32,375 nucleotides of DNA from Bacillota bacterium (GTDB lineage: Bacteria > Bacillota > Clostridia > Christensenellales > Aristaeellaceae): assembly GCA_023435435.1 (NCBI GenBank), contig JAEYRW010000115.1, positions 1 to 32,375 of the forward strand, given 5' to 3'. The notes below the pieces were generated by a model that did not search any database, was not told the DNA's origin, and saw only the letters and a list, made by a program, of their open reading frames with translations. The position numbers were made by a program, and so were the translations under genes. The first letter of the stretch is position 1, and every line of letters starts with the position of its first letter. This document shows positions 8,745 through 16,025 of this stretch, in pieces.

Positions 8745-9563
8745 ATGAAGAAGAAAGTCACGACAATCCTGTTGATGCTCGTCTTTGCGGTGGGTCTCTC
8801 CCTGCTGCTCTATCCGGTGGTCAGCAACTTTTGGAATCAGATGCACGCAAGTCAGGTCGTGACCGACTACGACAAAGCGGTATCGTCGATTTCTCAGGAA
8901 GACTACACGGAGATCATCGAAGCGGCGCAGGAGTATAATCAGAGCTTGCTTACGCGGACGGATCGCTTCGCGAACAGCGAGGAAGAGGAAAACGATCCCA
9001 CTTATCTGGCGCAGCTCCAGGCCGACGGAAGCGACGTAATGGGATATGTCCAGATCCCGAAGATTGATGTCAAGCTTCCCATCTACCACGGGACGACGGA
9101 ATCGGTTCTGCAGGTGGGGGTCGGGCACATCGCCGGTTCGTCCCTGCCCGTGGGCGGGGAAAGCACCCACTGCGCCCTGTCGGGGCACACGGGGCTTCCC
9201 TCAGCCAAGCTTCTGACCGACATGGACCAGCTCGAGATCGGCGACATGTTTTACCTGCACGTATTTGGGAATGTGCTCGCCTATCAGGTCGATCAGATCC
9301 TTGTCGTCGAGCCCAACGACGTGGACCCGCTCGCAATCGTTCCGGGCGAGGACTACGTGACACTGGTCACCTGCACGCCTTACGGCGTCAACTCGCATCG
9401 GCTGCTTGTCCGGGGAACGCGCATTCAGGCGGAGGATTTCTCCCAGATCGCGCCCGCAAGCGACGCCGAACCCCTGAACCGCTTGATCGGCATGGCATTG
9501 ATCGCGGTTCCCGTGTTCCTGCTTTGCCTGATCATATATCTGATCATCAGCAAGAGAAAGTAA
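8745..9563 (+). CDS. Class C (pilus-polymerising) sortase
   Basis: This 272-residue membrane transpeptidase has an N-terminal membrane helix (about 5-26), a sortase barrel and a C-terminal membrane helix (about 243-268), the two-helix layout of class C enzymes. The catalytic triad is visible as H148 (SGHTG), C210 (TLVTCTP) and R219 (NSHRLLVRG). Class C sortases cleave LPXTG pilins and join them to the pilin-motif lysine of the next subunit. A candidate lid segment (ENDPTY near 83-87) resembles the DP-aromatic lid, but the aromatic residue is displaced. The ATG at 8745 follows GGGAG by 7 bases. Its place between two pilin genes supports a polymerase role. Confidence 0.93.
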   Translation: MKKKVTTILLMLVFAVGLSLLLYPVVSNFWNQMHASQVVTDYDKAVSSISQEDYTEIIEAAQEYNQSLLTRTDRFANSEEEENDPTYLAQLQADGSDVMGYVQIPKIDVKLPIYHGTTESVLQVGVGHIAGSSLPVGGESTHCALSGHTGLPSAKLLTDMDQLEIGDMFYLHVFGNVLAYQVDQILVVEPNDVDPLAIVPGEDYVTLVTCTPYGVNSHRLLVRGTRIQAEDFSQIAPASDAEPLNRLIGMALIAVPVFLLCLIIYLIISKRK

Positions 9564-9631
9564 TCGGGCGAGCCGATTTGGACACCCGTTCCTGTATAAA
9601 TGAACCGAACGACTGCCGGTTGGAGGGAAAC

Positions 9632-10357
9632 ATGGCGATGAGAAGAGCGCGAATGATTGCGGGGTTTATCCTGTGCGCAGTCCTGCTGGCGACATATCCG
9701 ATGTCCGCGCTGGCGGTGAAGGTAGACTTTGATCGCAAGGGAAACCTGAATGTCCAGCTGGAGGTAACGGCCGAACATGACTGGTCGGGGGTCGTATTCT
9801 CCATCTACCGGATCGGGGATGTCGACAACGCCGGCGGGGGAATGCGCTACGTACTCAGCGGCGCATTCGCAAGCGCGGGGGTCTCCCTCGAATACACGAC
9901 CAGCCAGGAAGCGGAGGATGCGGCGGAAGCGCTGCAAAACTTCGTCGAGGAAAAACAGATTGCCGCGCTTGCGACGGGCGAGGTGAATCTGGCGGGACGC
10001 GTCGCGTTTACATCACTCCCGGTGGGCGTGTACTTTGGACAGATGACGGACGGGCCTGAGAATGTTCTGGTTACGCCGTTCATCGTGTCGATGCCCTACC
10101 TCAAGAACGGGTCGCTGACCTACATGGTGCCCGTCTACCCGAAGGCGGAGGTTCTTCTCGAGCCCACGCCGACCCCAACGCCGACCCCCACCTGCACGCC
10201 CACGCCCGTGCCGTGCACAACCAGCCCCGGCACATTGCCCCAGACGGGCGTTGTGCGCTGGCCGGTGGTCGCACTGAGCGTCGGAAGCGGACTGTTCATC
10301 GCCCTTGGTGTCTTTGCCCTGATCGCGGCGCGCAAGAAGAGGGCGAACCGTAAGTGA
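9632..10357 (+). CDS. Small LPXTG-anchored pilin with VYPK pilin motif
   Basis: This 241-residue protein has an N-terminal signal peptide (MAMRRARMIAGF, hydrophobic core, likely cleavage after SALA), one pilin-type beta domain (about 30-170), a YMVPVYPKAEV segment near 168, a Pro-Thr linker (PTPTPTPTPTCTPTPVPC), LPQTG, a membrane helix and a basic tail. The Lys of VYPK is the classic residue used for pilin cross-linking. By size and position it is likely the basal or minor pilin that anchors the fibre to the wall, although the VYPK motif would also fit a polymerising subunit. The start at 9632 is set by TGGAGGG 5-10 bases upstream. Two cysteines flank the linker, which is unusual for this region. 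Confidence 0.85.
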   Translation: MAMRRARMIAGFILCAVLLATYPMSALAVKVDFDRKGNLNVQLEVTAEHDWSGVVFSIYRIGDVDNAGGGMRYVLSGAFASAGVSLEYTTSQEAEDAAEALQNFVEEKQIAALATGEVNLAGRVAFTSLPVGVYFGQMTDGPENVLVTPFIVSMPYLKNGSLTYMVPVYPKAEVLLEPTPTPTPTPTCTPTPVPCTTSPGTLPQTGVVRWPVVALSVGSGLFIALGVFALIAARKKRANRK

Positions 10358-11001
10358 GAAAGTTAGGTGTGCTCCTGCTCGTTCTGGGCCTTCTCCTGGG
10401 GTTGGGCGCCGGGGGATGGATGGTCTATAACGAGCAGGAGGACGAAAAGGCGGGCCAGGCGTCCGAGAATGCGCTTGCGGAACTTATCCCGATCATTTCC
10501 GACCGACGCGCGGGAATTTACGCGGATGACGCCGCCGGGACGGGGGGCATGGTTGTTCTGGACGACGTCCCGGAAGTGGCCTTGGACCCGACGATGGATG
10601 TCGTCGTGATCGACGGCTATACCTACATTGGCTATCTCTCCATTCCGGAGATCGATCTTGATCTGCCGGTGCAGGCGACCTGGTCGATGGATCTGCTCGA
10701 GAAATCGCCCGCCCGCTATTCGGGCAATCTGGCGGAGGGCAACCTCATCATTCTCGGACACAACTACAAGAGGCACTTTACGCCGCTCAAGCGCCTGTCT
10801 GTCGGTGCGCGCGTGGTGTTCACCGATGTCAACGGCGTTGAATACGACTATGTCTTGGCTGAAATCACCACGGTGGGGGGCCACGACGAAGAGACGATGC
10901 TATCCGGCTCAGAAAACTGGGATTTGACTTTATTTACTTGCACCTATGGAGGCAAGAATCGCCTGACGCTCCGCTGCGTGCTGGAAGGTGGAAAATCCTG
11001 A
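10354..11001 (+). CDS. Second sortase, probably housekeeping/anchoring type
   Basis: This 215-residue protein has one N-terminal membrane helix (about 4-24) and a sortase domain with H136 (ILGHNY), C196 (LFTCTYGG) and R203 (KNRLTLR). It lacks the C-terminal membrane helix and lid of the class C enzyme upstream. The GTG start at 10354 overlaps the small pilin stop (GTGA), so the two are translationally coupled. A likely role is attaching the finished pilus, through the small pilin, to peptidoglycan. It resembles class B/D-type sortases; I cannot assign the class with certainty. It is the last gene of the pilus operon and is followed by a strong double hairpin. Confidence 0.85.
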   Translation: MRKLGVLLLVLGLLLGLGAGGWMVYNEQEDEKAGQASENALAELIPIISDRRAGIYADDAAGTGGMVVLDDVPEVALDPTMDVVVIDGYTYIGYLSIPEIDLDLPVQATWSMDLLEKSPARYSGNLAEGNLIILGHNYKRHFTPLKRLSVGARVVFTDVNGVEYDYVLAEITTVGGHDEETMLSGSENWDLTLFTCTYGGKNRLTLRCVLEGGKS

Positions 11002-11068
11002 CGGCAGAGCGGACGACAGCGCATCGCGCGCCTGACTCCGGGTCGCGCAAAAGCCGCACTTCACCCAC

Positions 11069-11160
11069 ATTGGCCCATGCTTCCGACCTTCGGGTGCCGG
11101 AAACATGGGCCGATTCTATGCCCCGATGCCGAAATGGCATGGGGTTGCTGTTGAGTTTTT
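11069..11160 (+). terminator. Double-hairpin end of the pilus operon
   Basis: The first hairpin (11069-11114) pairs ATTGGCCCATG-c-TTCCG with its complement with one mismatch; inside it is a short ACC stem closed by a UUCG tetraloop. The second (11121-11144) pairs CCCC-g-ATGCC with GGCATGGGG and is followed by TTGCTGTTGAGTTTTT. The U-rich stretch is interrupted, so efficiency is uncertain. It separates the sortase gene from the next promoter, whose -35 box lies in the T-rich tail. Confidence 0.6.
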
Positions 11161-11179
11161 GTGCTGTTTCGGATATAAT
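11151..11179 (+). promoter_or_regulatory. Sigma-A-type promoter of the encapsulin operon
   Basis: TTGAGT (11151-11156) and TATAAT (11174-11179) are separated by exactly 17 bases and lie 66 bases upstream of the ferritin-like gene. The -10 box is embedded in an AT-rich GATATAATGATAAG context. I could not find a convincing PerR or Fur operator (see rejected items). Confidence 0.8.
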
Positions 11180-11244
11180 GATAAGTGGTACATAAGTAGC
11201 AAGGCGAACCGCCAGTCGCGCACCGATTTGAAGGAGGATGAAAC

Positions 11245-11607
11245 ATGCCGGCTTTCGCAAATCCGTTTCAGGCCAACGTGAACAGGAAAATGAGCAAAGA
11301 AGAACTGATTCAGGCCATCCGTCTCGACATCGCAGGCGAGCTCGAAGCCATCTATATCTACGACGCACATGTGCAGGCCACCGACATCGAAATTGCCAAA
11401 AAGGTAATTGCGGACATCCGCGACGAGGAAAAGGCGCATGTCGGCGAGCTGATGACGCTTTTGCGCACCCTCGATCCCATGGAGGCGGAGCACTTTGCCT
11501 CCGGCGAGAGCGAGGTTAAGGAAATGCTCGAGGAACTCGGAATCGCCGCGCCCAAGGCGGCGGCCGCCGATTCCGGAACGACCGTCGGGAGCCTCAAAGA
11601 CGAATAG
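11245..11607 (+). CDS. Encapsulated ferritin-like cargo protein (EncFtn type)
   Basis: This 120-residue helical protein is predicted to be an iron-oxidising cargo of the encapsulin shell encoded next door. Two helices carry the EncFtn pattern: E32, E34 and Y39 in GELEAIYIY, and E62 and H65 in DEEKAHVGEL. As I recall, E32, Y39, E62 and H65 are the ferroxidase-site positions of Rhodospirillum rubrum EncFtn. After the helices comes an Ala/Pro-rich flexible linker (about 98-110) and the terminal TVGSLKDE, which matches known encapsulin cargo-loading peptides (TVGSL core). The ATG is preceded by AAGGAGGA at 7 bases. The shell gene starts 16 bases downstream. Rubrerythrin-type annotation is possible, but no rubredoxin domain is present. 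Confidence 0.9.
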   Translation: MPAFANPFQANVNRKMSKEELIQAIRLDIAGELEAIYIYDAHVQATDIEIAKKVIADIRDEEKAHVGELMTLLRTLDPMEAEHFASGESEVKEMLEELGIAAPKAAAADSGTTVGSLKDE

Positions 11608-11623
11608 AAAGGAGAGAGACGTC

Positions 11624-12439
11624 ATGAGTTATCTTTCCAGGGAAGCGGCGACCATTGCCGACGAATTGTGGTCCCAAATTGACGCGACCGTCGTCAAGAC
11701 CGCGCGCGCCGTTCTCACCGCCAGACGCTTTCTGAGCGTCTTCGGGCCTCTGGGTGTCGGCGCGGGCTACGTTCCCATCGACGATGCCGAGGCGTTGGGC
11801 GAAACGGACGCGGACGGCGTCATCACCACCACCGGCAGGAAGTACGTAGAGGTTCCCACGCTGTATACGGATTTCACGCTCCTCGCCAAGGACATCGAGA
11901 CCGCCGCGCTGGCGGGCTACCCCGCCGATCTTTCGAAGGCGGCCGCTGCCGCGGAGCAGGCGGCCCTCAAGGAGGACAAATTCCTGTACTTCGGAAGCGA
12001 AGCCTTGGGCTACGAAGGCATTCTTACCGCCAAGGGCGCGAACAAGGTTGCGATGAAGGACTGGTCCAAGGGTGAAAACGCCTTCACGGACGTCGCGGCG
12101 GCCATTTCTCTGCTCGCGGAGCAGGGCATTTACGGACCGTATACCCTCGTTGTGAGCCCCGACGTGGCGATGAAGATGCAGCGGCTCCAGCCGAATACGG
12201 GGCTTCTCGAAATCGACCGCGTTGCGAAGCTCGTGGACGGCCGCATGATCAAGGCGCCCGCGCTGGGCAAGGGGAAGGCGCTTCTGGTCTGCCCCGACAA
12301 GCGCAACATGGATCTGGTTATCGGTCAGGATATGGCGGCCGCCTATCTCGAACAGAAGGAGCTCAACCACTCCTTCCGGCTGCTCGAGACGGTGCTTTTG
12401 CGCGTCAAGCGCAAAAAGGCGATCGTCGTCTTTGAATAA
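11624..12439 (+). CDS. Family 1 encapsulin shell protein
   Basis: This 271-residue protein has the usual length of HK97-fold family 1 encapsulins (linocin M18-like). The N-terminal segment LSREAATIADELWSQID, followed by an ARRF...GPLGVG segment, is typical; the LW-x2-ID and GPLG elements are hallmarks. A central stretch (EDKFLYFGSEALGYEGI) and the C-terminal VGQD-like segment (LVIGQDMAAAYLE) also fit. Shell monomers self-assemble into a hollow icosahedral compartment and bind cargo through its C-terminal peptide. The ATG at 11624 follows AAAGGAGAG. It is co-transcribed with the ferritin-like cargo gene upstream and desulfoferrodoxin downstream, which points to iron storage and oxygen-stress defence. 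Confidence 0.94.
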   Translation: MSYLSREAATIADELWSQIDATVVKTARAVLTARRFLSVFGPLGVGAGYVPIDDAEALGETDADGVITTTGRKYVEVPTLYTDFTLLAKDIETAALAGYPADLSKAAAAAEQAALKEDKFLYFGSEALGYEGILTAKGANKVAMKDWSKGENAFTDVAAAISLLAEQGIYGPYTLVVSPDVAMKMQRLQPNTGLLEIDRVAKLVDGRMIKAPALGKGKALLVCPDKRNMDLVIGQDMAAAYLEQKELNHSFRLLETVLLRVKRKKAIVVFE

Positions 12440-12466
12440 AACGGACGAACGGAAAGGGGTATGAAC

Positions 12467-12835
12467 ATGGTTGAATTCTATCGTTGCGATCTGTGCGGGA
12501 ACATGGTGGCGCTCATCAAGAAGGGCGGCGGAACGCTCGTCTGCTGTGGACAGGACATGACCAAGCTCGAGGCGAACACCACCGACGCGGCGCAGGAGAA
12601 GCACGTACCGGTCGTCACCAGGGAAGGCGGCAAGATCAAGGTCGCGGTGGGCGCGACGCTGCATCCCATGCTGCCCGAGCACCACATCGAGTGGATCGCG
12701 CTGGTGGCGGGCGACAAGGTCGAGTTCAAATTCCTGAAGCCCGGCGAGACGCCCGTGGCTGAGTTTGACGCGGTCGAATCCGGCGAAGTTTACGAGTACT
12801 GCAACCTGCACGGCCTCTGGAAGGCGTCGTTCTGA
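12467..12835 (+). CDS. dfx: Desulfoferrodoxin (two-iron superoxide reductase)
   Basis: This 122-residue protein reduces superoxide to hydrogen peroxide without making oxygen, a typical anaerobe defence. The N-terminal desulforedoxin domain has C7, C10, C26 and C27 (CDLC...VCC) for the FeCys4 centre. The C-terminal domain has the catalytic EKHVP (H46), H66, H72 and the YCNLH pair C112 and H115 for the FeHis4Cys centre. The start at ATG 12467 is preferred because AGGGG lies 7 bases upstream; ATG 12461 would add two residues but is too close. It has no cargo-loading peptide (it ends WKASF), so it is probably cytosolic rather than packed inside the shell. Confidence 0.95.
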   Translation: MVEFYRCDLCGNMVALIKKGGGTLVCCGQDMTKLEANTTDAAQEKHVPVVTREGGKIKVAVGATLHPMLPEHHIEWIALVAGDKVEFKFLKPGETPVAEFDAVESGEVYEYCNLHGLWKASF

Positions 12836-12845
12836 TGAATGTGCG

Positions 12846-12878
12846 GAAAGAGATCCCACCCGGGTCTCTTTCTTTCTA
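12846..12878 (+). terminator. Intrinsic terminator after desulfoferrodoxin
   Basis: GAAAGAGA-t-CCC (12846-12857) pairs with GGGTCTCTTTC (12862-12872), an 11-bp stem with one bulged T and a 4-base loop, followed by TTTCTA. The T run is short. It would end the encapsulin operon just before the oxidoreductase genes, with some read-through likely because no clear promoter follows. Confidence 0.6.
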
Positions 12879-12903
12879 CCCATGAAGGAAGGGGGGAATC
12901 CCG

Positions 12904-14553
12904 ATGTACAACCTGCTCATCGGCGGGGCGGCCGGTCAGGGAATCGACACCACCGCGGCGATCCTCGAAAAAACGCTCAAGCGCGCGGGCTACTGTGTCC
13001 TGACCGTGCGCGATTTTATGTCCCGCATCCGCGGCGGGCACAACTTTATGCTGATCCGCTTCGGAACCGAAAAGGTGCTTTCCCACGCCAGCGCGTTGGA
13101 CGGCATCATCGCGCTGGACGACGAAACGGTCCGGCTCCACGCGGGAGACCTGAAGGACGGCGGCTTCATCCTGTGCGATCAGCAGATTGCGACGGACGAC
13201 GCGCGTGCCGTTAAAATCGATCTCACCGGCATGGCGAAGGCTCTCGGCAATCCCCGCGTGTCCGGCTCCATCGCGGTGGGCGTCGTTTTGAAGCTGTTTT
13301 CCCAGGAGCTCGAGGGCGTAAAAGGCGTTTTCGGGGAATTTGTCAAGGAGCAGTACCTGGACGTCAATTTAAAAGCGGTGGCGGCGGGCTACGGCCTCGT
13401 CGAATCGCGCTATCCGCACCTGAAAGGCACGTTCGGGGACTGGATGCTCGTCTCCGGCAGCAAGGCGGTTGCGCTGGGCGCCGTGGCGGCGGGGCTTCGG
13501 TTCTATTCGGCCTATCCCATGTCGCCCTCGACGGTGGTCATGGAGACCCTGGCGGCCATGTCCGACGAGGCGCACATCGTGGTCGAACAGGCGGAGGACG
13601 AAATCGCCGGCATCAACATGGCCATCGGCGCATCCTACGCGGGCGCGCGGGCCATGACGGGGACCTCCGGCGGCGGCTTTTCCCTCAAAGTGGAGGCGCT
13701 GGGGCTCTCCGGCATGGCGGAAATTCCGCTGGTGGTCATCGACGTGCAGCGCCCCGGCCCGGTGACCGGACTCCCCACGCGCACGGAGCAGAGCGACCTG
13801 AAATTCGTCATCTCCGCGTCCCAGGGCGAGTTTCCGCGCATGGTCATTGCCCTGCGCAATCCCGAGGACGCGTTTTACCAGACCGTTCGGGCGTTCAATC
13901 TGGCGGAAAGGTACCAGATTCCGGTGATCCTGCTCTCCGACCAGTACGTGGGCGACGCCTCCTATACGGTAAAGCCCTTCGACATCGCGGGCATCAAAAT
14001 GGAAGAACCCGCCCGGGCGCACGAGGGCGCGTATCTGCGCTATGCCTACACAGAGAGTGGAATTTCGCCCCGGCTCATTCCCGGAAAGACGGAGCATCTG
14101 GTGCTTGCGGACAGCGACGAGCACGACGAATACGGCCGGATTACCGAATCCGCCGAGGTGCGCGTGAAGATGTTCGATAAGCGGATGAAAAAGATTGAGG
14201 GACTGAAAAAGGAACTTCTGGAGCCCGAGTTTATCGGCCCCGAGGAGTTTGAGACGCTCATCGTTGGCTGGGGTTCCACCTGGGGGCCCATTTCCGAGGC
14301 GGTCAAGCTGCTTCCCGGAACGGCGGCGCTGGTGTTCGGCGACGTATATCCGCTGCCGGAGAAACTGCTTACCGAGAAGGCGAAAAAGGCCAAACGCATC
14401 GTCAACGTGGAGCAGAACGCCACGGGCCAGCTCGCCGGGCTCATCCGCGAGGCTACGGGCATCCGGATGGACGAAAGCGTGCTGAAATACGACGGGCGGC
14501 AGATTTCGGGCGAGGAAATCGCCGCGCGGCTGGGGAAGGGGGAAGAAAAATGA
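12904..14553 (+). CDS. korA: 2-oxoacid:ferredoxin oxidoreductase, fused gamma-alpha subunit
   Basis: This 549-residue protein joins two domains of the pyruvate/2-oxoglutarate:ferredoxin oxidoreductase family. Residues 1 to about 180 are the gamma domain (LLIGGAAGQGIDTTAAIL, then RDFMSRIRGGHNFMLIRFG). Residues about 185-549 are the alpha domain (FYSAYPMSPSTVV, VEQAEDEIAGINMAIGASYA, TGTSGGGFSLKVEALGLSG), which binds the pyrophosphate end of thiamine diphosphate. The enzyme interconverts a 2-oxoacid plus CoA with acyl-CoA, CO2 and reduced ferredoxin. A run of G (GGGGGG) 7 bases upstream sets the ATG at 12904. It overlaps korB by ATGA. The exact 2-oxoacid cannot be read from sequence; 2-oxoglutarate is the usual substrate of this fused two-gene form. 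Confidence 0.93.
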   Translation: MYNLLIGGAAGQGIDTTAAILEKTLKRAGYCVLTVRDFMSRIRGGHNFMLIRFGTEKVLSHASALDGIIALDDETVRLHAGDLKDGGFILCDQQIATDDARAVKIDLTGMAKALGNPRVSGSIAVGVVLKLFSQELEGVKGVFGEFVKEQYLDVNLKAVAAGYGLVESRYPHLKGTFGDWMLVSGSKAVALGAVAAGLRFYSAYPMSPSTVVMETLAAMSDEAHIVVEQAEDEIAGINMAIGASYAGARAMTGTSGGGFSLKVEALGLSGMAEIPLVVIDVQRPGPVTGLPTRTEQSDLKFVISASQGEFPRMVIALRNPEDAFYQTVRAFNLAERYQIPVILLSDQYVGDASYTVKPFDIAGIKMEEPARAHEGAYLRYAYTESGISPRLIPGKTEHLVLADSDEHDEYGRITESAEVRVKMFDKRMKKIEGLKKELLEPEFIGPEEFETLIVGWGSTWGPISEAVKLLPGTAALVFGDVYPLPEKLLTEKAKKAKRIVNVEQNATGQLAGLIREATGIRMDESVLKYDGRQISGEEIAARLGKGEEK

Positions 14554-15398
14554 GCGAATGCTTCCGCACATACGAGACGGCGTGGTGCCCCGGCTGCGGC
14601 AATTTCGTGATCCTCGACTGTCTCAAGCAGGCGCTGGAGGAGCTCGGGAAAAAGCCCTCGGAGGTGCTGGTGGCGGCGGGCATTGGCCAGGCGGCCAAGA
14701 CGCCCCAGTACATCGGCGCCAACGGCTTCTGCGGGCTCCACGGGCGCTCGCTCCCGGCGGCGGTGGCCGCCAAGATCGCCAACGAGAGCCTGACGGTGGT
14801 GGTGGACACCGGCGACGGCGATTCCTACGGCGAGGGCGGAAACCACTTCCTTCATAATATAAGGAGGAATGTGGACATTTCCCACTTCGTGCACGACAAC
14901 CAGATCTACGGCCTCACCAAGGGCCAGGCGTCACCCACCTCCATGGTGGGCATGGTGACGGGGGTACAGGTGGACGGCAACCAGAACGAGCCCCTGAATC
15001 CGGTGCTGGTGGCCATCGCCGCGGGCGGCGGCTTCGTGGCGCGGGCGTTCACGGGGCATAAGGAGCACCTCGTCTCCATGATGAAGCAGGCCATCGAGTA
15101 TCCGGGCTACGCGCTGGTGGACATCCTCCAGCCCTGCGTGAGCTTCAACAAGCTCAACACATTCCAGTGGTACAACAAGCGCGTTTACGAACTGGGGGAG
15201 GACTACGACGCCTCGGACAAGCCCGCCGCGCTGGCCAGGTCCCTGGAATTCGGCGACCGGATCCCCATCGGCGTCATCTATCGGGAAGACAAGGCGCCCT
15301 TCCACCGGAAGAACGAGACGCTCAAGGACGGAACGCCCCTCCTCGACCGCACGGCCGACCCAAAGGCCGTCGAAAAACTCATCCGGGCATATCTCTAA
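14550..15398 (+). CDS. korB: 2-oxoacid:ferredoxin oxidoreductase, beta subunit
   Basis: This 282-residue protein is the catalytic thiamine-diphosphate subunit that pairs with the preceding gene. The ThDP/Mg motif is visible as GDGDSYGEGGNHFLH, followed by RRN and NQIYGLTKGQASPTS. C13 and C16 (WCPGCGN) and C196 (QPCVSFN) match cluster-ligand positions of two-subunit enzymes. The position that is Cys in the GIGC motif of archaeal enzymes is Q47 here (GIGQ), and C61 (NGFCGLHGR) is the only nearby Cys. The start overlaps the stop of korA (ATGA), indicating translational coupling. No separate ferredoxin-like delta subunit is encoded nearby. Confidence 0.93.
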   Translation: MSECFRTYETAWCPGCGNFVILDCLKQALEELGKKPSEVLVAAGIGQAAKTPQYIGANGFCGLHGRSLPAAVAAKIANESLTVVVDTGDGDSYGEGGNHFLHNIRRNVDISHFVHDNQIYGLTKGQASPTSMVGMVTGVQVDGNQNEPLNPVLVAIAAGGGFVARAFTGHKEHLVSMMKQAIEYPGYALVDILQPCVSFNKLNTFQWYNKRVYELGEDYDASDKPAALARSLEFGDRIPIGVIYREDKAPFHRKNETLKDGTPLLDRTADPKAVEKLIRAYL

Positions 15399-15403
15399 AA
15401 AAT

Positions 15404-15435
15404 CGCCGCGCCATCCCCCATGGGGTGGCGCGGCT
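15404..15435 (-). terminator. Convergent terminator between korB and the - strand gene
   Basis: GCCGCGCCATCCC pairs with GGGGTGGCGCGGC as a 13-bp stem with one G-T wobble. On the - strand it is followed by GATTTTTTAG, a proper T run, only 6 bases after that gene's stop. On the + strand TTTC follows, so it may act in both directions. Confidence 0.8.
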
Positions 15436-15440
15436 TTCGG

Positions 15441-15872
15441 TCACACCATGCCCTGCATCCGCGCGCGCTCGAGGCATACGCACAGAATCTCCCGCACGGC
15501 GGGGACGCTCTCGGACGCGATTTCGTTTTCGGCGGCATAGCGCGCCCAGGCCGCGTCCATGTCGCGCAGCTTGTTTTGTGAAACGAAGTCCAGGATCTCG
15601 CGATATGCGTCTCCGCGTCCGGCGGTCAGGCGCGAAAGCGCGTAGCCCTTTGCCGCCTTCGACATGCCCTCGAGGTACCGGTTTTCAAAGCCGTATTCCG
15701 CGGGCGCCGGCGCTTCCGCCGGGGCGGCGGGGGCAGGCTCGCCCTTTTCGCGGATGAAATCGGTGATGCTCTTGAAATCGTCCTTGACCGCCTCCCGCGC
15801 GGCGGCGGGGATGGCCTTCCAGATCCGGTTCAGCGCCTGCCAATGGGCGCTTTCCTTGTAGCCGTCTGCCAT
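15441..15872 (-). CDS. Hypothetical protein, Ala/Glu-rich, unknown function
   Basis: This 143-residue soluble protein has no signal peptide or membrane segment. The N-terminal part (1-45, MADGYKESAHWQALNRIW) looks helical, a Pro/Ala-rich linker (about 45-60, APAAPAEAPAPAEYG) follows, and the C-terminal half (60-143) is again predicted helical. I do not recognise a family. The ATG at 15872 is supported by AGGGAG 7 bases upstream and by a TATAAT box (15903-15908 on the - strand). It is the only - strand gene in the window, with its own terminator, so it is an independent unit between kor and ilvE. Confidence 0.8.
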   Translation of the reverse strand: MADGYKESAHWQALNRIWKAIPAAAREAVKDDFKSITDFIREKGEPAPAAPAEAPAPAEYGFENRYLEGMSKAAKGYALSRLTAGRGDAYREILDFVSQNKLRDMDAAWARYAAENEIASESVPAVREILCVCLERARMQGMV

Positions 15873-15902
15873 TCCTTGACTCCCTCTTTGAGATGATATT
15901 CC

Positions 15903-15908
15903 ATTATA
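15903..15908 (-). promoter_or_regulatory. -10 box for the - strand gene
   Basis: Read on the - strand, GCTATAATGG lies about 31 bases upstream of the ATG at 15872. I see no clear -35 hexamer at the right distance, so the promoter is only partly supported. Confidence 0.5.
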
Positions 15909-15965
15909 GCACGCCTTTCCCGAAAAGGCGACCGCAATCTTGCCCTTTAAATTACCACTCGGGGG

Positions 15966-15994
15966 TAGAAATGCGGGAAAAGGTGGTGTATAAT
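15966..15994 (+). promoter_or_regulatory. Promoter of ilvE
   Basis: TATAAT (15989-15994) lies 31 bases upstream of the start codon; a weak -35 (TAGAAA, 15966-15971) is 17 bases further up. The 153-base gap between divergent genes (15873-16025) holds both this promoter and the opposite -10 box. Confidence 0.6.
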
Positions 15995-16025
15995 CATCCA
16001 ATACAAGTTTTCGGGAGGGAGCCGC

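Noticed and set aside
11173..11187. PerR-like box overlapping the encapsulin promoter
   Set aside because: Only one half-site fits the TTATAAT-N-ATTATAA pattern, and that half is the -10 box itself; the second half matches 3 of 7.
12467..12835. Desulfoferrodoxin as encapsulin cargo
   Set aside because: Its C-terminus follows directly after the iron-ligand motif and has no linker or TVGSL-like peptide.
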